Under the pieces are notes generated by a model. It saw only the letters and a list, made by a program, of their open reading frames with translations, was not told where the DNA came from and ran no database searches. A stretch of 64,000 nucleotides of DNA. Origin: Gigantopelta aegis (lineage: Eukaryota; Mollusca; Gastropoda; Neomphalida; Peltospiridae). A program made the position numbers and the translations under genes. The number at the start of each line of letters is the position of its first letter. Position 1 is the stretch's first letter. Location of the stretch: positions 2,373,025 to 2,437,024 of the forward strand of contig NC_054713.1 in assembly GCF_016097555.1 (NCBI RefSeq), written 5' to 3'. This document shows positions 1 to 11,288 of this stretch, piece after piece.

Positions 1-135
1 ACTGACAGTAACATCGCTCACAATAACATCACTGACAGTAACATCACCGACAGTAACATAGCTCACAGTAACATCGCCGACAGTAACATCACCAACCGTG
101 ACAACACCGACAGTAACATCGCTCACAGTAACATA

Positions 136-530
136 CCGGCCTTGGTGGCGTCATGGTTAGGCCATCGGTCAACAGGCTGGTAGGTACTGGGTTCGGATCC
201 CAGTCGAGGCATGGGATTTTTAATCCCGATACTGACTCCAAACCCTGAGTGAGTGCTCCGCAAGGCTCAGTGGGTAGGTGTAAACCACTTGCACTGACCA
301 GTGATTCATAACTGGTTCAACAAAGGCCATGGTTTGTGCTGTCCTGCCTGTGGGAAGTGCAAATAAAAGATCCCTTGCTGCTAATCGGAAAGAGTAGCCC
401 ATGTAGTGGCAACAGCGGGTTTCCTCTCCAAATATGTGTGGTCCTTAACCATATGTCTGACGCCATATAACCGTAAATAAAATGTGTTGAGTGCATCGTT
501 AAATAAAACATTTCTTTCTTTCTTTCTTTC
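136..530 (+). mobile_element. SINE, head A with tail 1
   Basis: The tRNA-like head starts CCGGCCTTGGTGGCG and has a B-box-like GGTTCGGATCCCAG. A central body follows with the conserved AAAAGATCCCTTGCTGC, and a tail GTCGTTAAATAAAACATTTC ends in (TTTC)n. The element sits inside the 15-bp minisatellite, with ACAGTAACAT on both sides as the likely target duplication. Confidence 0.85.
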
Positions 531-639
531 ACAGTAACATCACCGACAGTAATATCGCCGACAGTAACATAACTGACAGTAACATCGCAAACAGTAACAT
601 CATCGACAGTAATGCCGCCAACAGTAACATCGCCGACAG

Positions 640-693
640 TAAATAAAATGTGTTGAGTGCGTCGTTAAATAAAACATTTCTTTCTTTTCTTTC
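640..693 (+). mobile_element. isolated SINE 3' tail in minisatellite
   Basis: This 54-bp piece is identical in kind to the last part of the SINE at 136-530 (GTGTTGAGTGCGTCG, then TTTC repeats), flanked on both sides by minisatellite units. It is best explained by partial duplication or recombination of the SINE-containing array rather than by an independent full insertion. Confidence 0.7.
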
Positions 694-936
694 ACAGTAA
701 CATCGCCGACAGTAATATCGCCGACAGTAACATCGCTGACAGTAACATAACTGACAGTAACATCGCAAACAGTAATATCACCGACAGTAACATAACCGAC
801 AGTAACATCACAGACAGTAACATCACCAACAGTAACGTCGCCGACAGTAACATTGCCGACAGTAACATAACTGACAGTAACATCGCCGACAGTAACATCA
901 CCGACAGTAACATCTCGCTGTGTGTCTTCTCTTCAG

Positions 937-969
937 GCCCAGGTTTTTCTCTACTCTATATAAATAAAG
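937..969 (+). CDS. possible 33-nt internal exon of plus-strand gene
   Basis: A pyrimidine-rich CTTCTCTTCAG acceptor and a GTACAA donor bracket 33 nt. Read with an incoming phase of 1 it gives (x)PGFSLLYINK plus one carried G. The carried base fits the exon at 1199-1263 (G plus CG gives Ala before MTPESAARLL). Phase agreement is only a one-in-three coincidence and the protein is not recognised, so this is weak. Confidence 0.2.
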
Positions 970-1198
970 GTACAAATTTGGTTTCTGCCCTCCCCCTCCC
1001 CACTAGAGACTTTGCCCCTCCCACTAGAGATTGTGCCTAACCCATTACAGATGTCGTTACTACTGACATCTGTGCGTGTGTGTGTGCCTCCCTCCCCTTT
1101 CCATTTAGCTTTGCCACTTTTTTCATCTTTTTTGTTTTTATTTTTTTCCGATTCCTCTTTCACCATCATTCAAAGTTGTCTTCGTATCAATGTTTCAG

Positions 1199-1263
1199 CG
1201 ATGACACCAGAAAGTGCGGCAAGACTACTTGAAAAGATCAGTGTTAGGGATAACGATGATGAC
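1199..1263 (+). CDS. internal exon of unidentified plus-strand gene
   Basis: A long pyrimidine-rich tract ending TGTTTCAG precedes the exon and a strong GTAAGTATG donor follows it. The 65-nt exon carries one base from an upstream exon and encodes xMTPESAARLLEKISVRDNDDD, ending in phase 0. The next fitting exon is at 8006-8039. The acidic and then lysine-rich end looks like the C-terminus of a nuclear or cytosolic protein, but I do not recognise the family. The ATG inside the exon is probably an internal Met rather than the start, because a good acceptor lies just before it. The intron that follows contains the polypyrimidine tract and the 43-bp minisatellite. Confidence 0.5.
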
Positions 1264-1456
1264 GTAAGTATGACGTAAATACCGTGATATGCACTGTCCT
1301 ATCTGTAGTAGCCCATGTCTCGGTCTCTCTCACATAGACAGAGATAGAGAGAAGCAACCTGATGTCGGCACACAGGCCATACTGACCTTGATTTTTGTAT
1401 TGTGGTTTTAAATTATTTAAATTATATAATATGGTGTTATTAAGCAAAACAAACTG

Positions 1457-1508
1457 TAACTCTCTCTCTGTTTCTGTCCCCTCCCCTCCTCTGTCACTCT
1501 GTGTTTCA

Positions 1509-1540
<32 letters not shown>

Positions 1541-1570
1541 TTCTGTCCCCTCCTCTCCTCTGTCTCTCTC

Positions 1571-1603
<33 letters not shown>

Positions 1604-1768
1604 TTTTCTCTCTCATTCTCTCCCCCTCTGCCTCTCTCTGTGTCTCACACTCTCTCTCACTCTCTCTCTCTGTCTCACTCTCTCTGTCTGTCTGTCTCTG
1701 TCTGTCTGTCTCTCTGTCTGTCTCTCTCTCTCTCTCTCTGTTTCTGTCCCCTCCGTCTCTCTGTCTCA

Positions 1769-1813
<45 letters not shown>

Positions 1814-1819
1814 ACACAC

Positions 1820-1865
<46 letters not shown>

Positions 1866-1877
1866 CTCTCCCTCTGC

Positions 1878-1908
<31 letters not shown>

Positions 1909-2150
1909 CTCTGTCTCTCTGTCCTCACTCCTCTCTCTCTCTACTCTCTCTCTGTCTACTCTCTCTCTCTCTCTCTGTCTGTCTGTCTCCTCCTCCTCTG
2001 TCTCTCTGTCTCTCTCTCTCTGTTTCTGTCCCCCCCGCTCCTCTCCTCTGTCTCTCTGTCTCACACACACTCTCTCTCTCCCCCTCTGCCTCTCCCCCTC
2101 TCTCTCTCTCTCTCGTTCTGTTTCTGTCCTCTCCTCTGTCTCACACTCTG

Positions 2151-2216
<66 letters not shown>
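1457..2216 (+). repeat. very long polypyrimidine (TC)n tract
   Basis: About 760 bp on this strand is almost entirely C and T, as (TC)n and TCTG variants with occasional CACAC or GT breaks. It begins about 190 bp after the donor of the exon at 1199-1263, so in the sense RNA it would be a long CU-rich stretch. All open frames here (Leu-Ser repeats, and Arg-Glu repeats on the other strand) are artefacts of the repeat. Confidence 0.95.
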
Positions 2217-2218
<2 letters not shown>

Positions 2219-2998
2219 ACGCTTTGAAAGAGCCCTGTTGTGTTAGTATTATTAAATAAAAAATGACGTTGGACAAGGTTAAATTTAACGTGTAGTGTGC
2301 AATTAAATTTTATTTCCTTCCATTTAAAGAATCTGGAGCCGATGAGAAAATATATAGTTTGCTGACAGAAATGTGGTGGAATCTTTTAAAGTCCACCCAG
2401 AATTAATTTAAAAGTTTTTAAAACATTTTGATTCCTCACACATTTACAAAATAAAAGGAATTATGTGAGGCAGTATGGTTAAATAATTATTATAATACAA
2501 GTACATTTAAAATAAACGTCCGTCTTGTACTAAGTGAGATGTTAATAAACTGTCGGTCTGTCTAGTTCATCGTTTTGACGTCTTGTGTGAGTGCTAGGGC
2601 CTCCACAGTCCAGCAATTTGGACTCGAGTACTCGAGGGTCAAACTAGACCCGGACCCGAGTACCCGACATTTACTAGATGATAATGAGATTAAGGCATAC
2701 AGTTAAATAGCATTATTATCGATTGATCCATTGGGCTATTTCGCGTTCCAACCAGTGCATCACGGTAGCAAGCATATGGAAAAATGACGTAAAACATATA
2801 ATTAAATTAGAGTGGTCTTCCTTGCACGGATACTCGAGTCCTGTGAACGGACTATCATGGAGGCCCTAGTAAGTGCTGATAACTACACTTCCAACTTCTA
2901 CCGGTTTAGCCATTGCACATGTGAACGCTCATTTCCAGCTTAAAGTGTTTTACCAAAATCAGTATAGTCAAACGAGTTTAAATGTAAGTGGGAAGTTG
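2217..2998. other. AT-rich intronic sequence with a SINE scrap
   Basis: No coding signal is seen. Positions 2727-2768 match the head/body junction of the SINE family (CATTGGGCTATTTCGCGTTC). The rest is AT-rich, unrecognised sequence leading into the 43-bp minisatellite. Confidence 0.6.
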
Positions 2999-3772
2999 GT
3001 GAGGATGTTAAGTAGTACATCACCTGTATTATGTGTGTGTTATGTGAGGATGTTAAGTCATACATTAACTGTATTATATGTGTGTTGATGAGGATGTTAA
3101 GTCATACATCACCTGTATTATGTGTGTGTTGGTGAGAATGTTAAGTCATACATCACCCGTGTTATATGTGTGTTGGTGAGGATGTTAAGTCGTACATCAC
3201 CTGTATTATGTGTGTGTTGGTGAGGATGTTAAGTCGTACATCACCTGTGTTATGTGTGTGTTGGTGAGGATGTTAAGTCGTACATCACCTGTGTTATGTG
3301 TGTGTTGGTGAGGATGTTAAGTCATACATCACCTGTATTATGTGTGTGTTGGTGAGGATGTTAAGTCATACATCACCTGTATTATATATGTGTTGGTGAG
3401 GATGTTAAGTCATACATCACCTGTATTATGTGTGTGTTGGTGAGGATGTTAAGTCATACATCAACTGTATTATGCGTGTTGGTGAGAATGTTAAGTTTTA
3501 CATCACCTGTATTATGCGTGTTGGTGAGAATGTTAAGTCCTACATCACCTGTATTATGTGTGTTGGTGAGAATGTTAAGTCATACATCACCTGTATTATG
3601 TGTGTTGGTGAGGATGTTAAGTCATACATCACCTGTATTATGTGTGTGTTGGTGAGGATGTTAAGTCATACATCACCTGTATTATATATGTGTTGGTGAG
3701 GATGTTAAGTCATACATCACCTGTATTATGTGTGTTGGTGAGGATGTTAAGTCATACATCAACTGTATTATA
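2999..3772 (+). repeat. 43-bp minisatellite, block 1
   Basis: Tandem units of about 42-45 bp have the core GTGAGGATGTTAAGTCRTAC, then ATCACCTGTATTATGTGTGT and a short G/T-rich spacer. Length differs by a few bases from unit to unit (GTTG, GTGTTG, GTGTGTTG), so the reading frame cycles. The short open frames in all three frames are therefore not genes. Confidence 0.95.
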
Positions 3773-4701
3773 CTCTCGCCCTGTTGAGTCGTTGTCTCTA
3801 TTAAGTCGTGCCATTTGGGATTTTACCCCCTTTTAAAAGTAATGCACCACTTACCGTTTGTTTACGTTCCAAGTCTCACAGTAAGATGTATAGACAGTCA
3901 AATAGCAAAGAAATTTTAAGTATATCCAATTATTTGTTACATTTTATCTTTAAAAAATCTTTTTTCAACACAGGAACCAAAATAGGTCAAAAACACATGA
4001 CCCGTACGCCAATTAAAACATTTGTAGTTTTCATAATTTATGGCGATCATGCCCAAAATATATATCGAAGTGTCGTCTGCATGTGCATGTTTATTTTTAT
4101 GTATTAGTGAGTGACGTCAGTAAAAATGTGAGGTCACACGTCAATCGTTTTTCCATGCAAGCAAATAAGGGCGCTAAATTTTGAAAATGTAAACTAAGAT
4201 GTAGATCAATACAGTTTTACATTAAAATATGGCTATTACTACAATATGTATAGTGAGTATTATATTTGAATAACTATTAAAAATATATTTAGATAAAAAA
4301 TACAATTAGAAATAACCAAAGCTATTTAAAAAAACAAAAAAGACGTTTGTCCCACCTTATCTTGCAAGCAATATTTTAAACACCATGCAGCCACCTGCTG
4401 ACTGCTAAATCAATGATTTTATTCATAAAAAAAACACTTACTTTTTTATTGATTTCTTCAAGACATAAATTCAACCAAGCAAATTGCAGCTATATACTTT
4501 GTTCTTATGATGTTTTGCTCTTCTATATTTGAAAATAGTAAATACACAACTCAACAGTTATGTTTTTTCATTTAGTGACCGGAGGTAGATCGATTGTAAG
4601 CACGTGTGTACTTTTGATTGCATTAAATATGTAGATTTTTCTACATTGTGGGTTCAAGTAACAATTAAAAAATTTCTTTGACTAATAATTATAATAAAAT
4701 T
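3773..4701. other. unique AT-rich spacer between minisatellite blocks
   Basis: About 930 bp of non-repetitive AT-rich sequence separates the two 43-bp arrays. No exon-like or transposon structure is recognised. Its last part, from about 4702 (ACAAAGCAGTTTTAAAATA), recurs at about 5733, which marks the start of a 1031-bp higher-order duplication. Confidence 0.6.
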
Positions 4702-7700
4702 ACAAAGCAGTTTTAAAATATACTAAGACAATTATTAAGTACCTCGACTCACCAGGGTCCCATGCTATATGTGTGTTGGTCAGGATGTTAAGTTGTACAT
4801 CACCTGTATTAGGTGTGTTGGTGAGGATGTTAAGTCGTACATCACCTGTATTATGTGTGTGGTATGTGAGGATGTTAAGTCATACATTAACTGTATTATA
4901 TGTGTGTTCATGAGGATGTTAAGTCGTACATCAACTGTATTATATGTGTTGATGAGGATGTTAAGTCGTACATCACCTGTATTATGTGTGTGTTGGTGAG
5001 GATGTTAAGTCGTACATCAACTGTATTATATGTGTTGGTGAGAATGTTAAGTCGTACATCACCTGTATTATATGTGGGTTGGTGAGGATGTTAAGTCATA
5101 CATCAACTGTATTATATGTGTTGATGAGGATGTTAAGTCGTACATCACCTGTATTATATGTGGGTTAGTGAGGATGTTAAGTCGTACATCACCTGTATTA
5201 TGTGTGTGTTGGTGAGGATGTTAAGCCATACATCAACTGTATTATGTGTGTGTTGGTGAGGATGTTAAGTCATACATCAACTGTATTATATGTGTTGGTG
5301 AGGATGTTAAGTCGTACATCACCTGTATTATATGTGGGTTGGTGAGGATGTTAAGTCGTACATCACCTGTATTATATGTGGATTGGTGAGGATGTTAAGC
5401 CGTACATCACCTGTATTATATGTGGGTTGGTGAGGATGTTAAGTCGTACATCAACTGTATTATATGTGTTGATGAGGATGTTAAGTCATACATCAACTGT
5501 ATTATATGTGTTGATAAGGATGTTAAGTCGTACATCACCTGTATTATATGTGGATTGGTGAAGATGTTAAGTCGTACATCACCTGTATTATATGTGGGTT
5601 GGTGAGGATGTTAAGTCGTACATCACCTGTATTATATGTGGATTGGTGAGGATGTTAAGTCGTACATCAACTGTATTATGTGTGTGTTGGTGAGGATGTT
5701 AAGTCATACATTAACTGTATTATATGTGTGTTACAAAGCAGTTTTAAAATATACTAAGACAATTATTAAGTACCTCGACTCACCAGGGTCCCATGCTATA
5801 TGTGTGTTGGTCAGGATGTTAAGTTGTACATCACCTGTATTAGGTGTGTTGGTGAGGATGTTAAGTCGTACATCACCTGTATTATGTGTGTGGTATGTGA
5901 GGATGTTAAGTCATACATTAACTGTATTATATGTGTGTTCATGAGGATGTTAAGTCGTACATCAACTGTATTATATGTGTTGATGAGGATGTTAAGTCGT
6001 ACATCACCTGTATTATGTGTGTGTTGGTGAGGATGTTAAGTCGTACATCAACTGTATTATATGTGTTGGTGAGAATGTTAAGTCGTACATCACCTGTATT
6101 ATATGTGGGTTGGTGAGGATGTTAAGTCATACATCAACTGTATTATATGTGTTGATGAGGATGTTAAGTCGTACATCACCTGTATTATATGTGGGTTGGT
6201 GAGGATGTTAAGTCGTACATCACCTGTATTATGTGTGTGTTGGTGAGGATGTTAAGCCATACATCAACTGTATTATGTGTGTGTTGGTGAGGATGTTAAG
6301 TCATACATCAACTGTATTATATGTATTGGTGAGGATGTTAAGTCGTACATCACCTGTATTATATGTGGGTTGGTGAGGATGTTAAGTCGTACATCACCTG
6401 TATTATATGTGTTGCTGAGGATGTTAATCCGTACATCACCTGTATTATATGTGGGTTGGTGAGGATGTTAAGTCGTACATCAACTGTATTATATGTGTTG
6501 ATGAGGATGTTAAGTCGTACATCACCTGTATTATATGTGGATTGGTGAGGATGTTAAGTCGTACATCACCTGTATTATATGTGTTGATGAGGATGTTAAG
6601 TAGTACATCACCTGTATTATATGTGTTGATGAGGATGTTAAGTCGTACATCACCTGTATTATATGTGTTGGTGAGGATGTTAAGTCGTACATCAACTGTA
6701 TTATATGTGTTGATAAGGATGTTAAGTCGTACATCACCTGTATTATATGTGGATTGGTGAAGATGTTAAGTCGTACATCACCTGTATTATATGTGGGTTG
6801 GTGAGGATGTTAAGTCGTACATCACCTGTATTATATGTGGATTGGTGAGGATGTTAAGTCGTACATCAACTGTATTATGTGTGTGTTGGTGAGGATGTTA
6901 AGCCATACATCAACTGTATTATGTGTGTGTTGGTGAGGATGTTAAGTCATACATCAACTGTATTATATGTGTTGGTGAGAATGTTAAGTCATACATCACC
7001 TGTATTATGTGTGTTGGTGAGGGTGTTAAGTCGTACATCACCTGTATTATGTGTGTGTTGGTGAGGATGTTAAGTCATAAATCACCTGTATTATATGTGT
7101 GTTATGTGAGGATGTTAAGTCATACATCACCTGTATTATGTGTGTGTTGGCGAGGATGTTAAGTTGTACATCAACTGTATTATGTGTGTGTTGGTGAGGA
7201 TGTTAAGTCATACATCAACTGTATTATATGTGTTGGTGAGAATGTTAAGTCATACATCACCTGTATTATGTGTGTTGGTGAGGGTGTTAAGTCGTACATC
7301 ACCTGTATTATGTGTGTGTTGGTGAGGATGTTAAGTCATAAATCACCTGTATTATATGTGTGTTATGTGAGGATGTTAAGTCATACATCACCTGTATTAT
7401 GTGTGTGTTGGCGAGGATGTTAAGTCGTACATCACCTGTGTTATATGTGTGTTATGTGAGGATGTTAAGTCATACATCACCTGTATTATGTGTGTGTTGG
7501 TGAGGATGTTAAGTTGTACACCACCTGTATTATGTGTGTTGGTGAGGATGTTAAGTCATAAATCACCTGTGTTATATGTGTGTTGGTGAGGATTTTAAGT
7601 CGTACATCAACTGTGTTATATGTGTGGTGGTGAGGATGTTAAGTCGTACATCACCTGTATTATGTGTGTTGGTGAGAATGTTAAGTCGTACATCACCTGT

Positions 7701-7965
7701 ATTATATGTGTGTTGGTGAGGATGTTAAGTCGTACATCAACTGTATTATATGTGTGTTGATGAGGATGTTAAGTCGTACATCACCTGTATTATGTGTGTG
7801 TTGGTGAGGATGTTAAGTCGTACATCAACTGTATTATATGTGTTGGTGAGAATGTTAAGTCGTACATCACCTGTATTATATGTGGGTTGGTGAGGATGTT
7901 AAGTCATACACCACCTGTGTTATATGTGTGTTGGTGAGGATGTTAAGTCTTACATCAACTGTATA
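4702..7965 (+). repeat. 43-bp minisatellite, block 2, with higher-order repeats
   Basis: The same 43-bp family continues for more than 3 kb. Two higher-order duplications can be seen. Sequence from about 4702, including non-repeat flank, recurs 1031 bp downstream; for example the frames at 4769, 4900 and 4986 recur at 5800, 5931 and 6017. The six-unit block at 6879-7139 recurs 261 bp downstream at 7140-7400. Near identity of the copies argues for recent unequal exchange. The array lies in the intron before the exon at 8006. Confidence 0.9.
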
Positions 7966-8005
7966 GTTCGTAGCTTTGATTCTTCTATTTATTCTCTATT
8001 TACAG

Positions 8006-8039
8006 GCAGACCAGACTGACAAAAAACATTCGATTACAG
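8006..8039 (+). CDS. 34-nt internal exon of unidentified plus-strand gene
   Basis: The acceptor TTATTCTCTATTTACAG and the donor GTAATACAC bracket 34 nt that encode ADQTDKKHSIT plus one carried G. Incoming phase 0 matches the exon ending at 1263, and outgoing phase 1 fits both the short terminal exon at 9598 and the alternative candidate at 11852. The peptide is charged and low in complexity, so homology cannot be judged by eye. Placement rests on splice signals and phase. Confidence 0.45.
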
Positions 8040-8063
8040 GTAATACACTTCCGAGTTTATGAA

Positions 8064-8272
8064 GTTTTTTTGTTTAACGACATCACTAGAGCACATTGAT
8101 TTATTAATCATCGGCTTTTGGGTGTCAAACATATGGTCATTCTGACAGTCATAGAGAGGAAACCCGCGACATTTTCCCATTTGTAGCAAGGGATCTTTTA
8201 TATGCACCATCCTACAGACAGAATTCCACGGCCTTTGATATACCAGTCGTGGTGTCCGAGTTAATGTCACCA
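8064..8272 (-). mobile_element. SINE, 5'-truncated, tail 2
   Basis: The tail (TTTAACGACATCACTAGAG on this strand) and the body to CTTTGATATACCAGTCGTGG are present, but the tRNA-like head is missing. It lies 25 bp after the donor of the exon at 8006-8039 and next to a second SINE in the opposite orientation. Confidence 0.8.
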
Positions 8273-8282
8273 ACACTGGTTG

Positions 8283-8572
8283 GGAGCGCAATGTAGCCTA
8301 GTGGTAAAGTGTTCGCATGATGAGCAGTCGGTCTAGGATCGATCCCTGGCGCTGGGCCCAGTGGGTTATTTCTCGTTCCAGACAATGCTCCATAACTTGT
8401 GTAACCATGGCTGTGGAATGTACTGTCCTGTCTGTCAAAAAGTGTAGTTCATTGCGTAGCAGCAGCGAGTTTCCTGTCTGATCATCTGTGTGATCTTTAA
8501 CATCATTATGACCTGCGTGGTCTAATGCCATGTAAATTAATAGATGTCGAGTGCGTCGTTAAATAAAATACT
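8283..8572 (+). mobile_element. SINE, diverged, head B
   Basis: The head TAGCCTAGTGGTAAAGTG with B-box-like GGATCGATCCC leads into a diverged body and the tail GAGTGCGTCGTTAAATAAAA. Several substitutions and small indels suggest an old copy. Confidence 0.8.
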
Positions 8573-8654
8573 TTTTCCAATCACAAATTCAACAGTATGC
8601 AGCACTATCAGCAACATAGCAAATCATTTATAAATCTGCGACGATCAGAAGGAA

Positions 8655-8895
8655 GGAAATGTTTTATTTAACGACGCACCGCACTCAACACATTTTATTT
8701 ACGGTTATATGGCGTTGGATATATGGTTAAGGACCAAGGATCTTTTATATGCACCATCCCACAGACAGGATAACACATACCACGGCCTTTGATACACCAG
8801 TCGTGGTGCACTGGCTGGAGCAAGGAATAGCCCAATGGGCCCGCCGACGGGGATCAATCCCAGAGCGACTGTGCATCAAGCGAACGGCCTGTGAT
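8655..8895 (-). mobile_element. SINE, head B with tail 1, internal deletion
   Basis: The tail (AAATGTTTTATTTAACGACG), body and head are recognisable. The segment between the GGTTAAGGACC motif and the AAGGATCTTTTATATGC motif is deleted relative to full copies in this window. Confidence 0.8.
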
Positions 8896-9597
8896 GATCA
8901 GGCTGGTGCTTTATATCCGCAGTGTATTTGTGTCGTATCTAGGCACTTCAGAGGGTATGCCACCAAATGAAAGCGACAATAGTAACAAAAACAAAATACC
9001 GTCCCCCACTGCTACGTTTCTATCAGCATACTAGTATACACCATAGATATACAATGTATGTATGTTACCACCCCTCACTTTTAAAGCACGCTGTCCTGGG
9101 CACACACACACCTCAGTTATCTTGGCTGTCAGTCCAGGACAGTGGGTTAGTTGTAAAGTGGTTAGTGGGTTAGTGAGAGAGAAGAGGGTGTAGTGGTCAT
9201 ACACCTACCCATTGAGTCATTAAAACTCACTCTGGGTGGGAGCCGGTAGCGGTAGCTGGCTGTCCGAATTAAACGAAAATGCCCGAATCTGGATAACAAC
9301 ATTTATTCATATTAGCATTTTTACTAAACAGCTAAATAGGGTTGTAAACGAATCACTATGCATATTTACATGGATTACAACTAATTTTGAGGGTAGAATG
9401 ATGGAAATACACGGTAAAAAGGTCTCAGGTGTTGTCTCCCCCACCCCGCCTCCTTATCTCGTACGCTTATGTTTTACCAGACGTCAAGAAACACCATACC
9501 ATATTATTTAAATAGTACCTGGTGTAACAAATGATGACTAGACTTATTTTTAAGTCTTTTCTTAATTATTATTCACCGTTCTCTTTTTCTTTTCTAG
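8896..9597. other. intronic sequence, nothing recognised
   Basis: About 700 bp between the SINE cluster and the terminal exon. Short open frames occur on the plus strand (for example 9236-9511), but they lack splice context and resemble no family I know. Confidence 0.5.
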
Positions 9598-9623
9598 ATG
9601 ATAAAAAGTTGAAAAAACATTGA
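9598..9623 (+). CDS. terminal coding exon of unidentified plus-strand gene
   Basis: A very strong pyrimidine tract and acceptor (TCTTTTTCTTTTCTAG) lead into an exon that takes the carried G from 8039. It encodes DDKKLKKH and then TGA at 9621-9623. The joined C-terminus is acidic and then basic (DNDDD, DQTDKKH, DDKKLKKH). A possible AATAAA lies about 525 bp downstream. The gene is convergent with calsyntenin. The family is not recognised. Confidence 0.45.
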
Positions 9624-9903
9624 CGTGAAGAGTTTATAGTTGCGCGCCACATTCCACATCAAACTGACCTCATCATAAACATTTACAAGACTGATCATAT
9701 TAAAATATCACAGCATGACCATGTGGATTAATTTTAGTGTGGAGGGTGGAGAGGGTGGGGAGGGAGTCTGGAATGTCGGTGACCGACATTTTTAGGGAAG
9801 CAAGTCATGCTGCCCCAGAAAATATTGAGAGAAAAAAAAGCAACCCTCCCACTGCACACACAGATGTACAGTAAAGTTAATATACGTATGACCCTATGTA
9901 AAC

Positions 9904-9939
9904 CCCTTATTCCAATCTAAATTTAAAGTTTCCCCACTA
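9904..9939 (+). repeat. 36-bp direct repeat, copy 1
   Basis: The 36 bases beginning CCCTTATTCCAATCTAAATT and ending TTTCCCCACTA recur exactly at 11253-11288, 1349 bp away. The flanks diverge. Confidence 0.85.
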
Positions 9940-10147
9940 AAAATTAACATACGTATTATCCTATGTAAATCCAGGGCACAATATTTCACGCGAACCGCGG
10001 TTCTGTTCGCGTGTCAGTTACGCAAAATTAAATTTACGCGAACCGCGAATCGTGACCTGTAGACGTTTAGAAATTAAGACTTGCAAACTTCACGATTACA
10101 GGAAGTTTATTCACGCAGACATACTACTATAGTAGTGTTGGAAATAG

Positions 10148-10153
10148 AATAAA
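10148..10153 (+). terminator. candidate polyadenylation signal
   Basis: An AATAAA hexamer lies about 525 bp after the TGA of the terminal exon at 9598-9623. It is the first clear one I found downstream, but such hexamers are common in AT-rich DNA. Confidence 0.25.
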
Positions 10154-11252
10154 ACTGATTTTCGTCGATTATTTCTTTCATAATAAACTGACAGGAAAAT
10201 ATTTTGTAAATATCTATTTAATGATGCACTACCTAATTTAGCATTTACTTGTTTGGGCTCTCATTGATGAACAAGGTGGTGTTTACTCTTAGAATTAAAA
10301 AAAAGATGTCGGTAAACAAGTGATTTGTGTACTTTATTGGAATAGACTATAAAAAATCTACTTACCATCCCCAGTGGTCCGTGCACATATCTTTAAAACT
10401 TTTGGCTCCACATAATATTGGATTGGCTATAATTTTACAAATGTTCAAAACGATTTTAACATAAACAGGAATCCAAAAGTGTCACAAAAGTTGAAAAATA
10501 GTAACATCGCATGAGCTTTAAAAAACAAACATTTAGAACGTCATTGCAGTATAGACGTATACCATCGATAAAGTGAAAGTAGCATGGCCAAAGCAAAACG
10601 AAAAAAGGGAATCTGGAAGTGTTCAGAAAAAAAACACATTTAAAAGTGGCATATCAAAAATAGTAATATCCGTGTCAAATGGTGGTCTTCTTTTTTATGT
10701 CATAAGATTTATTTGTATTAATCTATCACGCACCAGTGAGTTGCGTGACAGTGAGTTGACGGTTTTATACATGTAGTTATAGGAACTGGACATTTGCTTG
10801 GGGGGGGGGGGGGGGGGGGGTAATTTGCTGTATACATTTGTACCAAATTTTAAATATCAGTACCAAATGGTAGTCTTTATTTGTTTGTTTTTTATTAATA
10901 AAATAAAATATTAGTCTAATCATGCGCCAGTAAGTGTTGTGCGTTATTCTTCAGAGGAACCCTCCAAATGTTGCTATTTTGTTTCAGTAGGCCTACTGGC
11001 TCCGATATTTAGTATTTTTACAATAATATTGTTAACTTTAGCAAGTATTAAAGAAACTGTTTTATAAATTGTTTCCTTTTGTATTTTGTTTTAACTAAAA
11101 ATTATGTATTTAAAATATAATTTCAACGTAACTTTGAGGTAACCAATCAGGTAACTCGTGGGTTATATAACTGAACAATAGGTTACCTAGGTAAAAACCA
11201 CGTGAACCGACTTCCGGTTACCTCAGATTTTAACATATTGACCCCTGTAAAT

Positions 11253-11288
11253 CCCTTATTCCAATCTAAATTTAAAGTTTCCCCACTA
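11253..11288 (+). repeat. 36-bp direct repeat, copy 2
   Basis: Exact copy of 9904-9939. The pair could mark an old insertion with a long duplication, or two copies of an unrecognised dispersed repeat. Confidence 0.85.

Larger units (their letters stand above)
1..915. repeat. 15-bp minisatellite (ACAGTAACATCRCCG)
   Basis: A degenerate 15-bp unit (ACAGTAACATCRCCG) is repeated from the window edge to about 915. It is interrupted by a SINE at 136-530 and by a lone SINE tail at 640-693. The long minus-strand open frames here, rich in Met-Leu-Leu-Ser, are products of a repeat whose length is a multiple of three and are not genes. The array probably lies in an intron of the plus-strand gene. Confidence 0.9.

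Noticed and set aside
529..913. Minus-strand open frames of Met-Leu-Leu-Ser repeats
   Set aside because: They are translations of a 15-bp minisatellite whose unit length is a multiple of three.
1..915. CRISPR-like regular repeats
   Set aside because: Units are directly adjacent and degenerate with no spacers, and the DNA is eukaryotic.
1395..2259. Open frames of up to 283 codons (Leu-Ser or Arg-Glu repeats)
   Set aside because: Pure (TC)n low-complexity DNA; any frame stays open.
2873..7589. Many 60-100 codon plus-strand frames with VRMLS or GEDVKSY repeats
   Set aside because: They are the 43-bp minisatellite read in cycling frames. The unit is not a multiple of three and there is no splice or start context.
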